From Neovahlkampfia damariscottae (taxonomy: Eukaryota; Heterolobosea; Selenaionea; Neovahlkampfiida; Neovahlkampfiidae): DNA of 64,000 bases. Each line of letters opens with the position of its first letter. Position 1 is the first letter of the stretch. The translations under genes and the position numbers were made by a program. The notes under the pieces are model-generated. The model was not told where the DNA came from. It searched no databases and was given only the letters and a program-made list of their open reading frames with translations. This document shows, piece by piece, positions 47,270-57,272 of this stretch. The DNA lies in NCBI GenBank assembly GCA_016618085.1, contig JABLTG010000013.1, forward strand, positions 1 to 64,000, given 5' to 3'.

Positions 47270-48250
47270 ATAACCATTGTCTAATAAACTTTGAATAAAA
47301 AAATGATATTTTTGTTCACCCATTTCAGCATTGAATCATTCTTCAATAATTTGTTCAAAAAGTGCCTGCACCTCTTTATTTGGAATGATGAGATCACAAA
47401 CGTATTGTCCTTTAGAATTGAATCTAACTTCTTTTGTTGTTAAATAACCAGTAAAATAAAATAAATTCCAAATTGCTGATTCCCTAGTTTCAAGATTTTT
47501 CAAAGTCATTTGTTCATTAATTGTTTTGGTGATAAAACCACCTGAAATTAATGTTAAGAGATCTTTTTGAATTTCTATTGATTTTCCTGTTATAAGCTTT
47601 TTTACCAATGAGTTTTGAGATGTATTGATCCAAAATCATTTTAATTCACCATTTTCTTCAATAAATTTATTGATTAACCATGGATTGTATAAAGTTGATT
47701 GATAAATCTGATATCCATTGTACTATGGTTTGATAGAATCAAACGAAGTCATTTTTAAATCAGATTCCTGAATCATAAATTTAATTTCTTCATCTAAATA
47801 TCCAAAATAACTGCTATAACGCTGATTTAACATTGTAAATTCATTAAAGTTATTAACTCCAGTGAATAAATTTGATTTTACAATACGTAATATTCCAGTT
47901 AATATTGCTTTATGAAGATATCTATTATTTTTAAGTGTTGAACTGAATAACTTTCTCATAAAATTTGTTACTTCTTCTAAATATTTTTGTTTATCTTTAA
48001 CATAAGCCATTTGGAGAGGTGTATCATATTCATCTATCAATATAAAAGCGCGTTTTTGGTTTGAATATCTGTAAAGCATTTCAGAGAGAAATAAAAGTGA
48101 CGTTGAGATAAGTTTCATCCATTTCATCATCAAGATATCGATAAAAACGATTTTTTTCATCACTGTCTAGCTTTGAAAAAATATAGTCTTTGTGTTCTCT
48201 GTAAACTTCTGCAACAATGGCGCTAAATTCTCTGGTTACAAAAAAAATTT
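47270..48250 (-). pseudogene. AAA-ATPase-like / PD-(D/E)XK nuclease family gene, broken
   Basis: Minus-strand remnant matching the AAA-ATPase-like + PDDEXK_9 family (PF09820/PF08011 type): Walker B FILIDEYDTPLQMAY, LFSSTLKNNRYLHKAILTGI, NLFTGVNNF, YNGYQIYQSTLYNPWLINKF, FWINTSQNSLVKKLI, WNLFYFTGYLTTKEVRFNSK and IPNKEVQALFEQIIEE. The N-terminal P-loop part and the nuclease C-terminus are incomplete, and at least two stops interrupt the frame. The family is abundant in anaerobic bacteria and spotty in protists and fungi, so lateral transfer is a known route. It lies between two direct repeats, which suggests a mobile unit. Confidence 0.75.
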
Positions 48251-48381
48251 TACTTTTTTGTAAATCGTCGCAGAATTATTTCTTTTATTTTAAATTAAAA
48301 ATCAATTCAAATTTTTAGTTTTCATTTGGAATTGTAGAACACTCAAATTTCCAAAAAAATAATTCAAAATTCCTGAATTTT

Positions 48382-48480
48382 TTTATGACAACATTATGTA
48401 ATGTACTCATGGGGCAATGTAGCAATGTATATATTGTTATATCTCCTTGTATACAGACAATCATATCATTACCTGGAAAT
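48382..48480. repeat. Possible LTR-like fragment
   Basis: The block actcatggggcaatgtagcaatg resembles ccatgggggcaatgtagaaatg in the LTR at 44149-44380, followed by similar AT-rich sequence. Only about 25-30 bp match well, so this may be a related old solo LTR piece or chance. Confidence 0.25.
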
Positions 48481-48527
48481 ACTTTTCCATAAACCCATGT
48501 GAAAAAAATGACACTGCAAATACCTTA

Positions 48528-48706
48528 CTTTTTTTTTTGAAGTTTCAACAATTCAACCTTAATTTTTTCATTGGATTTGTTGATTGATATTTATTGTATA
48601 TTTCAGGTTTTTGTTTTCAAGAAGGCTTTCTGAAGATCTTCCTTCTTCCAAAAACAACTTAAAATTCAAATGACTTTAGCTCTTCAATCATCCTTCTTTT
48701 TTTGAA
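48528..48706 (+). repeat. Diverged direct repeat, copy 2
   Basis: Partner of the repeat at 46505-46690, same orientation, about 2.0 kb away. It includes attcaaccttaattttttcatt, gttttcaagaaggctttctg, aagatcttccttctt and atccttctttttttg. Between the copies lie the 112-aa ORF and the AAA-ATPase/nuclease remnant. Confidence 0.55.
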
Positions 48707-49012
48707 AAACTTTGGGTTATACCAAACTTAGGTTTTGTAAATGTTTAATGAATGGGTTAATGTTTGACTAACAGACCTCGTCATCAAGTTTGAATAGTGT
48801 TTCAGGATACTTTTGAAAAACATTTATGAAAGGATTTTCGTGTTCTATTACAGAATTGACAATAATTTGGGTCTCCAGATCTCAAGAAAGTGTTAAAACT
48901 ATGATGTTTCCTTTCTTTAGTTTCTTTGATGATGAATCTTGTTTGTGATTTTTCTTTTTGGCATTGACGAATTTTTTATCCAATCAACATTCATCACTTA
49001 TTTTCAACAATT

Positions 49013-50880
49013 TTGGACCATCATAACTACCATTATGAAGGGTTTACTCTTTTAAGAATTCTTAATGAAATTACATTGAACAAATTGTTGTCAGTGATTG
49101 AACCTTCATTCAAGAACTTTGAAAAATTCAAATCAATTTTTCTTCATGATTTTAAGTTCATTTTGACTGAAAGCTGCAATTATTTGGATTACCTAGATGA
49201 AAACAAATTAAATTTACATTTAATTGTGGAATTTAAAAATAGTTATTTTTTCAAACTTGATGATGCAACAAAAGCTTTCAATTCTCAAAGTTGATCATTC
49301 AAAGAGAAGTTTTTCGGAAAATTAATCTGAAACAAAAAACAAGTTTTTTTGAGATGTTATTTAACTCCAACAATGAGAAATTATACTTTAGAGATAAATC
49401 TACAACACAGTCCATTGTAGATTGCCCTAATGGTGTTCACTCAGAAATTACAGATTTTAAGAGTCATTCATTCTATTCTCCAATGATGCTTACGGGATCT
49501 ATTAAAGAATGGACAATAATCCAAAAAAGTACTTTCCATTCGGGTCAAAATTCATCTTCCATTATTGACAGTTTTATTGGACATGGAATTTGTGTAGGTT
49601 TTATTCGATATATTGTTGAAAACATGAAAAGTGAAAGCAGGAAATTTGAAAAATTCATCGCAATTGTGGAAAATGACAGGATCAAATTCAAGCATGTTGA
49701 AATTTTGATGAAACTGCAAATATAAAGTTTGATAAAACCTCCATCGAATTTCAATGCATTATGATGAATTTTAATTTTGATGTTGGTCTGGTAACATGTT
49801 CTTTGAAAAATATACTGTATTTCATGATGAACTTTTGATCAATGAATCAAAAGAAAACATACATATCAAGGGATTGCTTTCAGTTGATTTGTAGAACAGA
49901 TTTTGTTAAAAACATCTTAATCAATATTAATTTTATTTCAAAATCAGCTACACATGCTTAATATTAAGAATGTTAAAAAGGTGCCAACAACACAATTAGC
50001 TTTTATGTGTACAAAATGCATTGAAATACGAAATTTAAAAAGAGATTTAAGAATTGCAAAATTATCACAAAATTCGTCAAAGGTTGATGAGGTTAGTTTG
50101 GAACATGTAAATCTTAGTAAGCATCAAAGAGGTGCTTTTAAAGCAATGAGACATTTAAAATCAGAAGAATCACCAAATGGAATTGATCAAGAAACTTTGA
50201 TAGTTTAAATGGATTCTACCACTTATGCTTACAGTGTAAACTCATTTGTGGTTAATGTGGAATATTTTGAAAGGATAAAACATAATTATCATGTTTTCAC
50301 TTTGAATTGCTTGCAGAAAAAGAAAATGGTATTTGAAAAAAATTTTCAGTATTTTTAAATTTAATTTCAATTCCCTAACCTCCATCAGACCAAATTTCCA
50401 TCTTTTTAAATTTATCATCAAATATATTTGAGTTGTTGAACATGAACTCAAATCTCTGTTTCACAAGTTTGCTATCAATTATTCCTAAAAAAAAAAAAAA
50501 AAAATGCAGACAATCTGGTAAACATTTCAAAAATGCTGAAACTTAAGCATTTTTTTCAGAATTTTAAAGTGAATGGAAAATGAAAGTTGCTTATAACTTT
50601 TTTGCTTCATATCATGGTGCCAATAGATGTGATGCAATTGCTGGGAATAGCCATAATCTTCTTTATGTAAGAAAAACATTTTTTTAAAAAATATTATTTT
50701 AGAAGGCTGCAAGAGACAAAGGAATTTGGGCAAAGAAAATTGATATGATATTTACAGAATTATTAACAAACTCAATGAAGAAAATAAACAACTTGTTCAC
50801 AAATTTGAATCAGGAATCTTAAGAGAAGAATACTCGGAAAATAGATTAAAATCAAGTCCTTGGGGGAATATAGGATGTCA
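49013..50880 (+). pseudogene. Decayed, possibly transposon-derived ORF cluster
   Basis: Plus-strand fragments: 49022-49294 (MDHHNYHYEGFTLLRILNEI), 49291-49725 (SIKEWTIIQKSTFHSGQN, IDSFIGHGICVGFIRYIVEN), 49954-50208 (MLNIKNVKKVPTTQLAFMCT, TKCIEIRNLKRDLRIAKLS) and about 50580-50900 (VAYNFFASYHGANRCDAIAG, then KAARDKGIWAKK). The last block recalls the HG-x3-CD-x2-G block seen near the C-termini of some DNA-transposon-like proteins, so these may be remains of one transposase-like gene. Frames do not join cleanly, and I cannot name the superfamily. Confidence 0.35.
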
Positions 50881-51498
50881 ACAATGGCACAGATTTACTT
50901 AAAGTGATCCTGGGAAGTATTTGTTCAAAAATCTTATGGTACAGGTGCTCAGACTAAGATTAATCTTTTCAAGAAAAAAAAATAAAATTTCAAACTTACA
51001 TTTATTCAATGAATTCGAATCTAATTCTTACGATGTTATACCAGAATATATATCTTTATGAATGAATATAGGTTGGTTCTTAACATTTGTTCCAAAAGTT
51101 TTTAGTTTTGAAAATAATTTCAATTTATACAAATTCTTCCAATTGTTGTTTACGAATTTCTCATGGAAATTCATACAGTCAATATGTTAAAGAATTTCAT
51201 TGAAATCAAAGGATCAATGGAAGAACAATCCATTGAATTAAAGTTTCCTTTGTTCAGTCGAGATTCAATAGAGTTGAAAATGGATGGTCAGATGCGATTT
51301 CCCAATGACAAGAAAGATAAGTTTCAATCTGCAGAAATTCCTGCATCAACGAAAAATTTGAAGTTCAAATTCACATAATTGTTCACAAGTTTGATAATTT
51401 CTATTGTACCTAAAGAATGGTATTGTGTAGGTTATTGAGGCGCATTGAGGGTTTTACTTTTTGGGATCTGGATGACTTTGTGTAGTTGGCTGTAATAC
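50881..51498. other. Low-information region
   Basis: No convincing gene. An ORF at 51163-51378 (MEIHTVNMLKNFIEIKGSME..., with FPLFSRDSIELKMDGQMRFP) is short, lacks the usual upstream motif and resembles nothing I know. It may be a remnant tied to the upstream decayed cluster. Confidence 0.4.
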
Positions 51499-51499
51499 A

Positions 51500-51638
51500 T
51501 GGCCGTAAGCGATAATGTAACCTTACATCATGAGATCATTCAAATAAAGCCATACTTAGGAGAATACACCTCATCCCGTCCTATTTGCGAAGTTAAGCTC
51601 CTACAGGCTCTCCTGGACCACCGGAATTGTTGTAAGCT
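51500..51638 (+). pseudogene. Damaged 5S rRNA copy with inverted 5' flank
   Basis: 51551-51638 matches 5S from catacttaggagaataca to gtaagct but lacks about 30 internal nt (the region with gtactagggtgggagaccacc) and has several changes. Immediately 5', 51502-51550 is the exact reverse complement (one difference) of 46150-46198, i.e. of the true gene's 5' flank plus its first ~10 nt. The 5S is thus in direct orientation but its upstream segment is flipped at a GGCC. It cannot fold as normal 5S and is probably a non-functional copy. Confidence 0.88.
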
Positions 51639-51810
51639 TTTTAATTTTTTAGAAATTATTTTTTATCTGTTTGATCTATTTTTGATCACTGCTAATTTCT
51701 CCGATTGGATATTTGATCTAAACTACAATTTGTTGGAAGTTTGAACTTCGTAGTTTAAAAATAACCAATGATTCATTTGTTGAGCACAAAAAAATAAAAA
51801 CCACTTTGAA

Positions 51811-52935
51811 ATGGGTGACGTTCAAGCTTTAGTAGTAGACAATGGTTCAAGAATGTGTAAGGCTGGATTTGCTGGAGACGATGCTCCAAGAGCTGTATTT
51901 CCTTCAATTGTCGGAAGACCAAAACAAAAATCAATCATGGTAAGAATGGGAGACAAAGAAGCGTACATTGGGGGTAAAGCTCAATCCAAAAGAGGTATAT
52001 TAACTTTAAAATACCCAATTGAACACGGTATAGTAACAAACTGGGATGATATGGAAAAACTCTGGCATCAAACTTTCTACAATGAATTAAAAGTTGCTCC
52101 AGAATATCATCCAGTACTTTTGACTGAAGCTCCACTTAATCCAAAAGCCAACAGAGAAAAAATGACACAAATAATGTTTGAAACTTTCTCAACACCAGCT
52201 ATGTACATCGCTATTCAAGCTGTTCTTTCAATATATGCTTCAGGCAGAACAACAGGTATTGTTTTAGATTCAGGTGATGGAGTTACACACACAGTTCCAA
52301 TTTATGAAGGATACGCTCTTCCACATGCTATTTTAAGAATGGATCTTGCTGGACGTGATTTGACAGAATATCTAATGAAAATCTTAACAGAAAGAGGCTA
52401 TTCTTTCAAAACAACAGCTGAAAGAGAAATTGTTAGAGATATCAAAGAAAAATTTTGTTATGTTGCTCTTGACTTTGATGAAGAAATGGTAAAAGCAGAA
52501 ACCTCAGGAGATATTGAGAAAACGTATGAACTTCCAGATGGAAATATTATCACCATTGGAAATGAAAGATTTAGATGTCCAGAAGTTCTCTTTCAACCAA
52601 ATTTCATTGGATTAGAATGTACAGGTGCTCATGAAACAGGATTTAACTCCATCCAAAAATGTGATACTGATATCAGAAAAGATTTATATCAAAATATTGT
52701 AATGTCAGGAGGTACAACTATGTTCGAAGGTATTGCTGATAGAATGACAAAAGAAATTGTTAACTTAGCACCATCATCAATGAAAGTTAAAGTTGTTGCT
52801 CCACCTGAAAGAAAATATTCAGTATGGATAGGAGGTTCAATTCTTGCTTCACTTTCAACTTTCCAACAAATGTGTATTTCAAAAGACGAATATGAAGAAT
52901 CAGGACCATCTATTGTCCACAGAAAATGTTTCTAA
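51811..52935 (+). CDS. ACT: Actin, divergent isoform
   Basis: Intronless, 374 residues, from [20 protein letters not shown] to [11 protein letters not shown]. Nearly all actin landmarks are present ([91 protein letters not shown]). One striking change: the phosphate-binding loop reads GSRMCK, with Arg where nearly all actins have Gly15. The DNase-loop region ([20 protein letters not shown]) and the segment [19 protein letters not shown] are also divergent. CCAAT at 51761. It may be a minor or specialised actin rather than the main one. Confidence 0.96.
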   Translation: MGDVQALVVDNGSRMCKAGFAGDDAPRAVFPSIVGRPKQKSIMVRMGDKEAYIGGKAQSKRGILTLKYPIEHGIVTNWDDMEKLWHQTFYNELKVAPEYHPVLLTEAPLNPKANREKMTQIMFETFSTPAMYIAIQAVLSIYASGRTTGIVLDSGDGVTHTVPIYEGYALPHAILRMDLAGRDLTEYLMKILTERGYSFKTTAEREIVRDIKEKFCYVALDFDEEMVKAETSGDIEKTYELPDGNIITIGNERFRCPEVLFQPNFIGLECTGAHETGFNSIQKCDTDIRKDLYQNIVMSGGTTMFEGIADRMTKEIVNLAPSSMKVKVVAPPERKYSVWIGGSILASLSTFQQMCISKDEYEESGPSIVHRKCF

Positions 52936-52970
52936 TAAAATTTTTAGTTTCAATTGTTACTGCTTTTGAT

Positions 52971-54204
52971 TCAATTGAACAGGAAGTTTACATCATACAC
53001 TCTGACTTCTTGAATTTTTTTGAATCTCTTCATTGATAAATTTCGAATTTGAATGTTTTTTTCCAAAAATCTTTTTGCTACCTTGGACATTGAAAATAAT
53101 CCCAAATCAGTGATGGATGTATTTTGTTGTATTCCAGCAATAAAACCGTCATTCTGACAAATGTTTCTACCCAATCGCAAATTTGTTATGGTGCTATTTT
53201 CACTTAAAGCTTCCATCAATTCAGTGAACTCCAATGAATTGAAATGAATATTTTCTAAAGATAAAGTTGACAATGTACGATTGGTTTTGAAAAATCTCCC
53301 CAAATCTGAGACATTTTCAGCTTCAAAATAATGGTCACATACTATCAAAGATCTCAATATTTTGTTGTTTTTTAAAGGCAGCAGAATATTTCGACAGCTA
53401 CTGGCATAATCAGCATCGATTCTGATGGATTCAATAGTTTCATTATTTTTGAGAAAATCAGCAGTAGAATCAAAAGGAAACATATTTTTTGAAATGTCCA
53501 ATTCTATTATCATCTTATTTGACTTCAAACCTTCAATCAAAGTTTTGATTCCATATTCAGATATCCTGTTATCAGATATTTTCAAGCACCTGAGCGTTGA
53601 ATTTTTAGTTAAAGATGTTGCCAGTGCTAACATTCTTTGAGAGATTTAAAGACGTTAATGATTTATTCACTCTAAGACTATTCGCAAGAACATCCATGTA
53701 TTTCAAAGTTCTACCATTATCACTTAAAGAAAAACTATTTAAAGAGTTATTGCCTTCAATTGATTTAAATATTTCACATAATGCATCTGGGTATATCTGA
53801 TTTTTTGACAAATGCAATTCTGAAATTTTGTTCATTTCAAGAAGTTTTTTGAGCCCAGGACAATCTTCAATTGAATTAGTATTAAATGTAACTATTCTAA
53901 GAGTGTCATGTGATTCAATTGCTTTAGTCAAATGTGAAAATTCTTCGTCAGTGATTGAATTATTTTGTAATTCCAATTTTACAAGTGATGTATTCTCAAA
54001 AAGTGATTTGGAAAAAGTTTGAATTCCTTTTTTTATATTTGTTTGGTTTAATATCAACCCTTTTAAATGTGTATTTTTTTTTAAAGAAATGCCCATTTTC
54101 TCAATTCCATTGGTGCCTAAGTTACTCTTTGTTAAATCAAGTGAAGTCCAATGAACATTTGCTCCTAAGTTGTCAAAAATTGAGTTCAATTCCTTTGTTG
54201 ACAT
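52971..54204 (-). pseudogene. Leucine-rich repeat (RNI/NLRC3-like) gene, frame break in the middle
   Basis: From ATG 54204 (MSTKELNSIFDNLGANVHWT) a series of ~28-residue LRRs of ribonuclease-inhibitor type runs: WTSLDLTKSNLGTNGIEKM, LVKLELQNNSITDEEFSHL, KISELHLSKNQIYPDALCEI, LTSLNLSKN. At about 53633 the frame shifts and repeats continue (MLALATSLTKNSTLRCLKIS, LTSLxLSxN-like LSTLSLENIHFNSLEFTEL, TITNLRLGRNI) to 52971. About eight residues of one repeat are missing at the junction, so a small deletion is likely, though two adjacent genes cannot be excluded. LRR proteins of this sort are protein-binding scaffolds. CCAAT at 54233. Ends 35 bp from the actin stop. Confidence 0.6.
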
Positions 54205-54587
54205 CTGATGGACAGTTATTTTTCTTTGAAGAACCAATCATTTGACATCCAGGAAGGAGAATAAATTTCTTTTTGAGAGTTTGTTTCTTCTGGTTGTTTT
54301 TTTTGTTTTCTGAAGATTTTTTTTTTAGTTGTTTTTTGTTTTTTACTTTGGTTGTTGAGTGCTTTTCTGTTTTCTCTTTTTCATCCCCCAAAATTGATCT
54401 AACTTTGTTGACCAATCAAAATAAAAAGTGAATTGAGTTGGTTAATGTGAAAAAAAGGTACCAATTTTGATTTGGAATTTGTATTGATCATTCCAGGTTG
54501 CAAAAGAATTGAGTGCTCATAATGTTTCTGTTTTGGGAGCAGAAAAACGGAAATTCCAAAAACACCCTTGATATAAATATCTGTCAC

Positions 54588-55165
54588 AATCTCTTGATCT
54601 CTCCATTTTTGCTTCTGGAAACATCTCTTTCAATTGAAAATATTGATATCTTTTTGTAGTTTCGAATTCACCAATTCCTTTATCTCAAGGTATTTCGAAT
54701 AGCAGGTCCAAAAATAGTACATGCAATAGATTCAATAATCAAAGGAATTATTCCTTCGATTTTAAGACAACTTGAGTTATTGAACAATTTTGAATCTGGA
54801 AGAAAATTCAAATTTGATAAATGAACATTTGGAGTTTGATCACCTTTTTTGATAAAATCAAATCCCAGTCATATGAATCTTTTAACAACTTTTTCATAAT
54901 TCTAAATCATAATCAGTGATTATAGGTTGATAGAAATCTTCATCTTTATGTGGAAACTGCAATGACACCTTTGGAATCATAACTTTGTCATCTTTAGCAT
55001 ATTTTGAACGTATAAACCTTGGAAAATTATCATAGTACAATTCACAAATTAAACTTGTTTTTAGTTCACCAAAAAGTTCATAAGGTGATTCATTTAACAA
55101 CCATTTTTGTGTTGATTCAAATTGTTTTGAGTCTTCTGGTTTTTTACATATAGATGATTTTGTCT
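54588..55165 (-). pseudogene. RGS-like gene fragment and other ORF debris
   Basis: A minus-strand open frame from about 55165 to 54894 encodes QFESTQKWLLNESPYELFGE, LICELYYDNFPRFIRSKYAK and ends ITDYDLEL. The middle resembles the last helices of an RGS domain (DNFPRFIRS), which speeds GTP hydrolysis by G-alpha. There is no start codon and the frame runs toward the inverted repeat that begins at 55206, so the 5' part appears cut off there. A second debris frame (54615-54890: GFDFIKKGDQTPNVHLSNLN, KIEGIIPLIIESIACTIFGP) is unrecognised. Confidence 0.4.
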
Positions 55166-55205
55166 TTTCAGAAATGTTTACTTATGGGTCTCTTTTTTAA
55201 TGATA

Positions 55206-55412
55206 TTAAGACTCCTACGTAATTAATCACGTTGTACAAATAAACCCTTGTTTTCAATTTGAAGTCTATGGTTTCCACCGAACAAATGTGGTTTTTACGA
55301 ATAAAAAGACTTATTTCCGAATAGGTGTGGTTAATCCGAACGAGTGCTGTTATTCCGAATAAGTGTGGTTTTTAATGAATCAGTAGTGTTACTCAGAATA
55401 AGTTACTTTAAT
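55206..55412 (+). repeat. Left terminal inverted repeat
   Basis: Starts taagactcctacg. From about 55270 it consists of tandem units: tggtttccaccgaacaaa, tgtggtttttacgaataaaa, ttatttccgaataggtg, tggttaatccgaacgag, tgctgttattccgaataag, tgtggtttttaatgaatcag, tagtgttactcagaataagt. Reverse complement matches 57577-57783. Confidence 0.8.
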
Positions 55413-55678
55413 AGAAACAGGTCACTCATTCGTTTTTACCGTGTTTGGTTCAACTTGTCTGAACAAGTTTGAATAAGATAAGATTCCAATCTGACGCTTG
55501 TTTTGTTTAGAAATATGCCTTTTTTATTGAGATTTCTGTCAAATTTCTCGCTTTATTTTCTTTAATGTTGCTTTGAATAGTTTTTGATCCACGTCAAAAG
55601 AATTATATTGTATGTTGGTAAATAAATTTTATTTCCAGTCACCATTGATTTCTGAAATATTTATACTAACTTTCCAAT

Positions 55679-56431
55679 CTAGCATGAGGGCTGATAAAAA
55701 TCCTCACAAAACTCTTTGACTCCATATTGAAAATCATAAATCAATTGACTGATGTTTGCTTCGGAGATGTTATCATCCTCCAATGTTTTGTTCTCATCTT
55801 TATAATAAACCTTTGGAATAGGAATGACCAATTTCAAAGATTTTAGAATTGGATCATCACCTATATGAGGCAATATCAATTCTCTGTGAGCTGCATAGTT
55901 TCTAGAAAAGTGTAAATCATGCAAGTTTCTGCCATATTTGATGTTGTGAAGAAATTCTGTATTACTCTTGCCATCAGAATTCTTGAATTGTATTGGGTTT
56001 GCAAGAAACATCATATAAATCAGTTTAGTTTTTTGAAAATCTTGAAGTTCACCATACTTCTTTCCTAAAACAGTTTCCAACCATTTTTCAATTTTTTTCG
56101 CTGAACTTTTTCTTGTATCCTCAAAATGCTGTTTGTTTTCTTTATCTCCTCCTTCAAATAAAGATTTTGAATTGAACATTTTGATCTCTGTCATGTTAGA
56201 AGTACTTCCAAATTCTTTTGATATTGCAAACATAAGATGATCTAGGATGGACCATAAATGTTCTAATAATGATTTGTATTCAAAAGCAAAATCTATTATT
56301 TCTTCTTCGGTAATTTCATTTGGATCTTTACTTTCCAATAATTTGGCTTTTTTTTTCAAAGTTTCGGCTCTTTTCATCACTCCAGTGTATGTTATTTTCC
56401 AAGTTTCGTATGGAGTCATTTTTTGTTGCAT
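55679..56431 (-). CDS. Element-borne gene Y, ~250 aa helical protein, HEPN-like features
   Basis: I start at ATG 56431 (MQQKMTPYETWKITYTGVMK) because a CCAAT (caaccaatcgg) lies ~10-15 bp upstream; the frame is open a little further. The protein is helical: KSLLEHLWSILDHLMFAISK recalls the helix in HEPN-like bacterial proteins that reads like LRSALDHLxWxL, and a later segment is LHDLHFSRNYAAHRELILPH with a His-rich helix start. The C-terminal KVYYKDENKTLEDDNIS and QLIYDFQYGVKEFCEDFY are unfamiliar. HEPN proteins are often RNases of defence or toxin systems, but the catalytic RxxxxH is not clearly present. Function unknown. Its start overlaps gene X by 16 nt. Confidence 0.65.
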   Translation of the reverse strand: MQQKMTPYETWKITYTGVMKRAETLKKKAKLLESKDPNEITEEEIIDFAFEYKSLLEHLWSILDHLMFAISKEFGSTSNMTEIKMFNSKSLFEGGDKENKQHFEDTRKSSAKKIEKWLETVLGKKYGELQDFQKTKLIYMMFLANPIQFKNSDGKSNTEFLHNIKYGRNLHDLHFSRNYAAHRELILPHIGDDPILKSLKLVIPIPKVYYKDENKTLEDDNISEANISQLIYDFQYGVKEFCEDFYQPSC

Positions 56432-56775
56432 GATTCCGATTGGTTGGTGAAGTTGGTTAATTCTTCTGAGCATTTCCTCTCTTTTGCTTTCTGGATTTCA
56501 AATTTTTGATTCAAATCATCAGTAACTTTTTTTTCCACTATTTTTGGTTTACCCCAATCAAACATATTCTCTATTTCGTTTTCAGTTACAGGATCAGGAT
56601 GAACGTCATAAAATTTTTTCAATTTTTTTTTTCGTTCATCGGTTGGAAGAAATTCCTGTAATTGTTCTGATGGAATACTATCCCAAAATTCTTTATATTC
56701 TTTTGGAAACTCTTTGTCGCCATGAATTATTTGCCATTCTTCTTCTGACAAACATCTAGAGTTTTCTTCAAACAT
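56416..56775 (-). CDS. Element-borne gene X, 119 aa acidic protein
   Basis: MFEENSRCLSEEEWQIIHGD, then DKEFPKEYKEFWDSIPSEQL, DERKKKLKKFYDVHPDPVTE, NEIENMFDWGKPKIVEKKV and a basic/acidic end. Rich in E and K with several aromatic residues, no domain recognised. Its start is 53 bp from the divergent gene Z; the gap holds attggtgaataataaaccaatc, a palindromic CCAAT pair. Its 3' end overlaps the start of gene Y, so the two could be expressed separately from nested promoters. Confidence 0.6.
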   Translation of the reverse strand: MFEENSRCLSEEEWQIIHGDKEFPKEYKEFWDSIPSEQLQEFLPTDERKKKLKKFYDVHPDPVTENEIENMFDWGKPKIVEKKVTDDLNQKFEIQKAKERKCSEELTNFTNQSESCNKK

Positions 56776-56828
56776 AAAAATTGTGTGATTGGTGAATAAT
56801 AAACCAATCAGAGGATCAAGTTTAAATC

Positions 56829-57272
56829 ATGAGCGAATTTGTTGTTCTGGAAATATCCAATATTGTCCACAATAAATTGAAGTTAACCAATGAAGGAGAC
56901 AGATTTTATGTGAAAGAAGTGAAAGTGACAATCGGCAATCAAAAATTCAATCTCCAGAACACAAACAACAAAAAATTATATTATGACTGTGGTTGTCCAA
57001 ATACCATTCTTACTTTACAACAGACAGGAACTGATTGTCCACTGTTGAAATTTGAGAAATATTTGAAGGAGAACAATATTGGATATAAGATAAAAGTTCG
57101 TCACAACTTAATAAGTGAAGGAATAAAAACAAAAGCAATAATCAACGGGATTTCATCCAGCGTTTATTTTACCAAATCTGAATGTTGGATAGGATTACAA
57201 AGTTGGAATATTGGGATTTTAGTTGGGGCAGATGTTACACAAACACTTCTTGTTGAATTGAAAGGTCAATGA
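56829..57272 (+). CDS. Element-borne gene Z, 147 aa beta-rich protein
   Basis: MSEFVVLEISNIVHNKLKLT, then RFYVKEVKVTIGNQKFNLQN, YYDCGCPNTILTLQQTGTDC, KYLKENNIGYKIKVRHNLIS, IINGISSSVYFTKSECWIGL and GILVGADVTQTLLVELKGQ. Mostly beta strands with a Cys-x-Cys pair and several other Cys residues. No homologue recognised. It shares a 53 bp promoter region with gene X. Intact ORF length argues it is or was recently functional despite the age of the repeats. Confidence 0.6.
   Translation: MSEFVVLEISNIVHNKLKLTNEGDRFYVKEVKVTIGNQKFNLQNTNNKKLYYDCGCPNTILTLQQTGTDCPLLKFEKYLKENNIGYKIKVRHNLISEGIKTKAIINGISSSVYFTKSECWIGLQSWNIGILVGADVTQTLLVELKGQ

Noticed and set aside
54173-54415. Lys-rich ORF upstream of the LRR gene
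   Set aside because: No ATG start, low complexity and overlapping the LRR promoter and start; probably chance.
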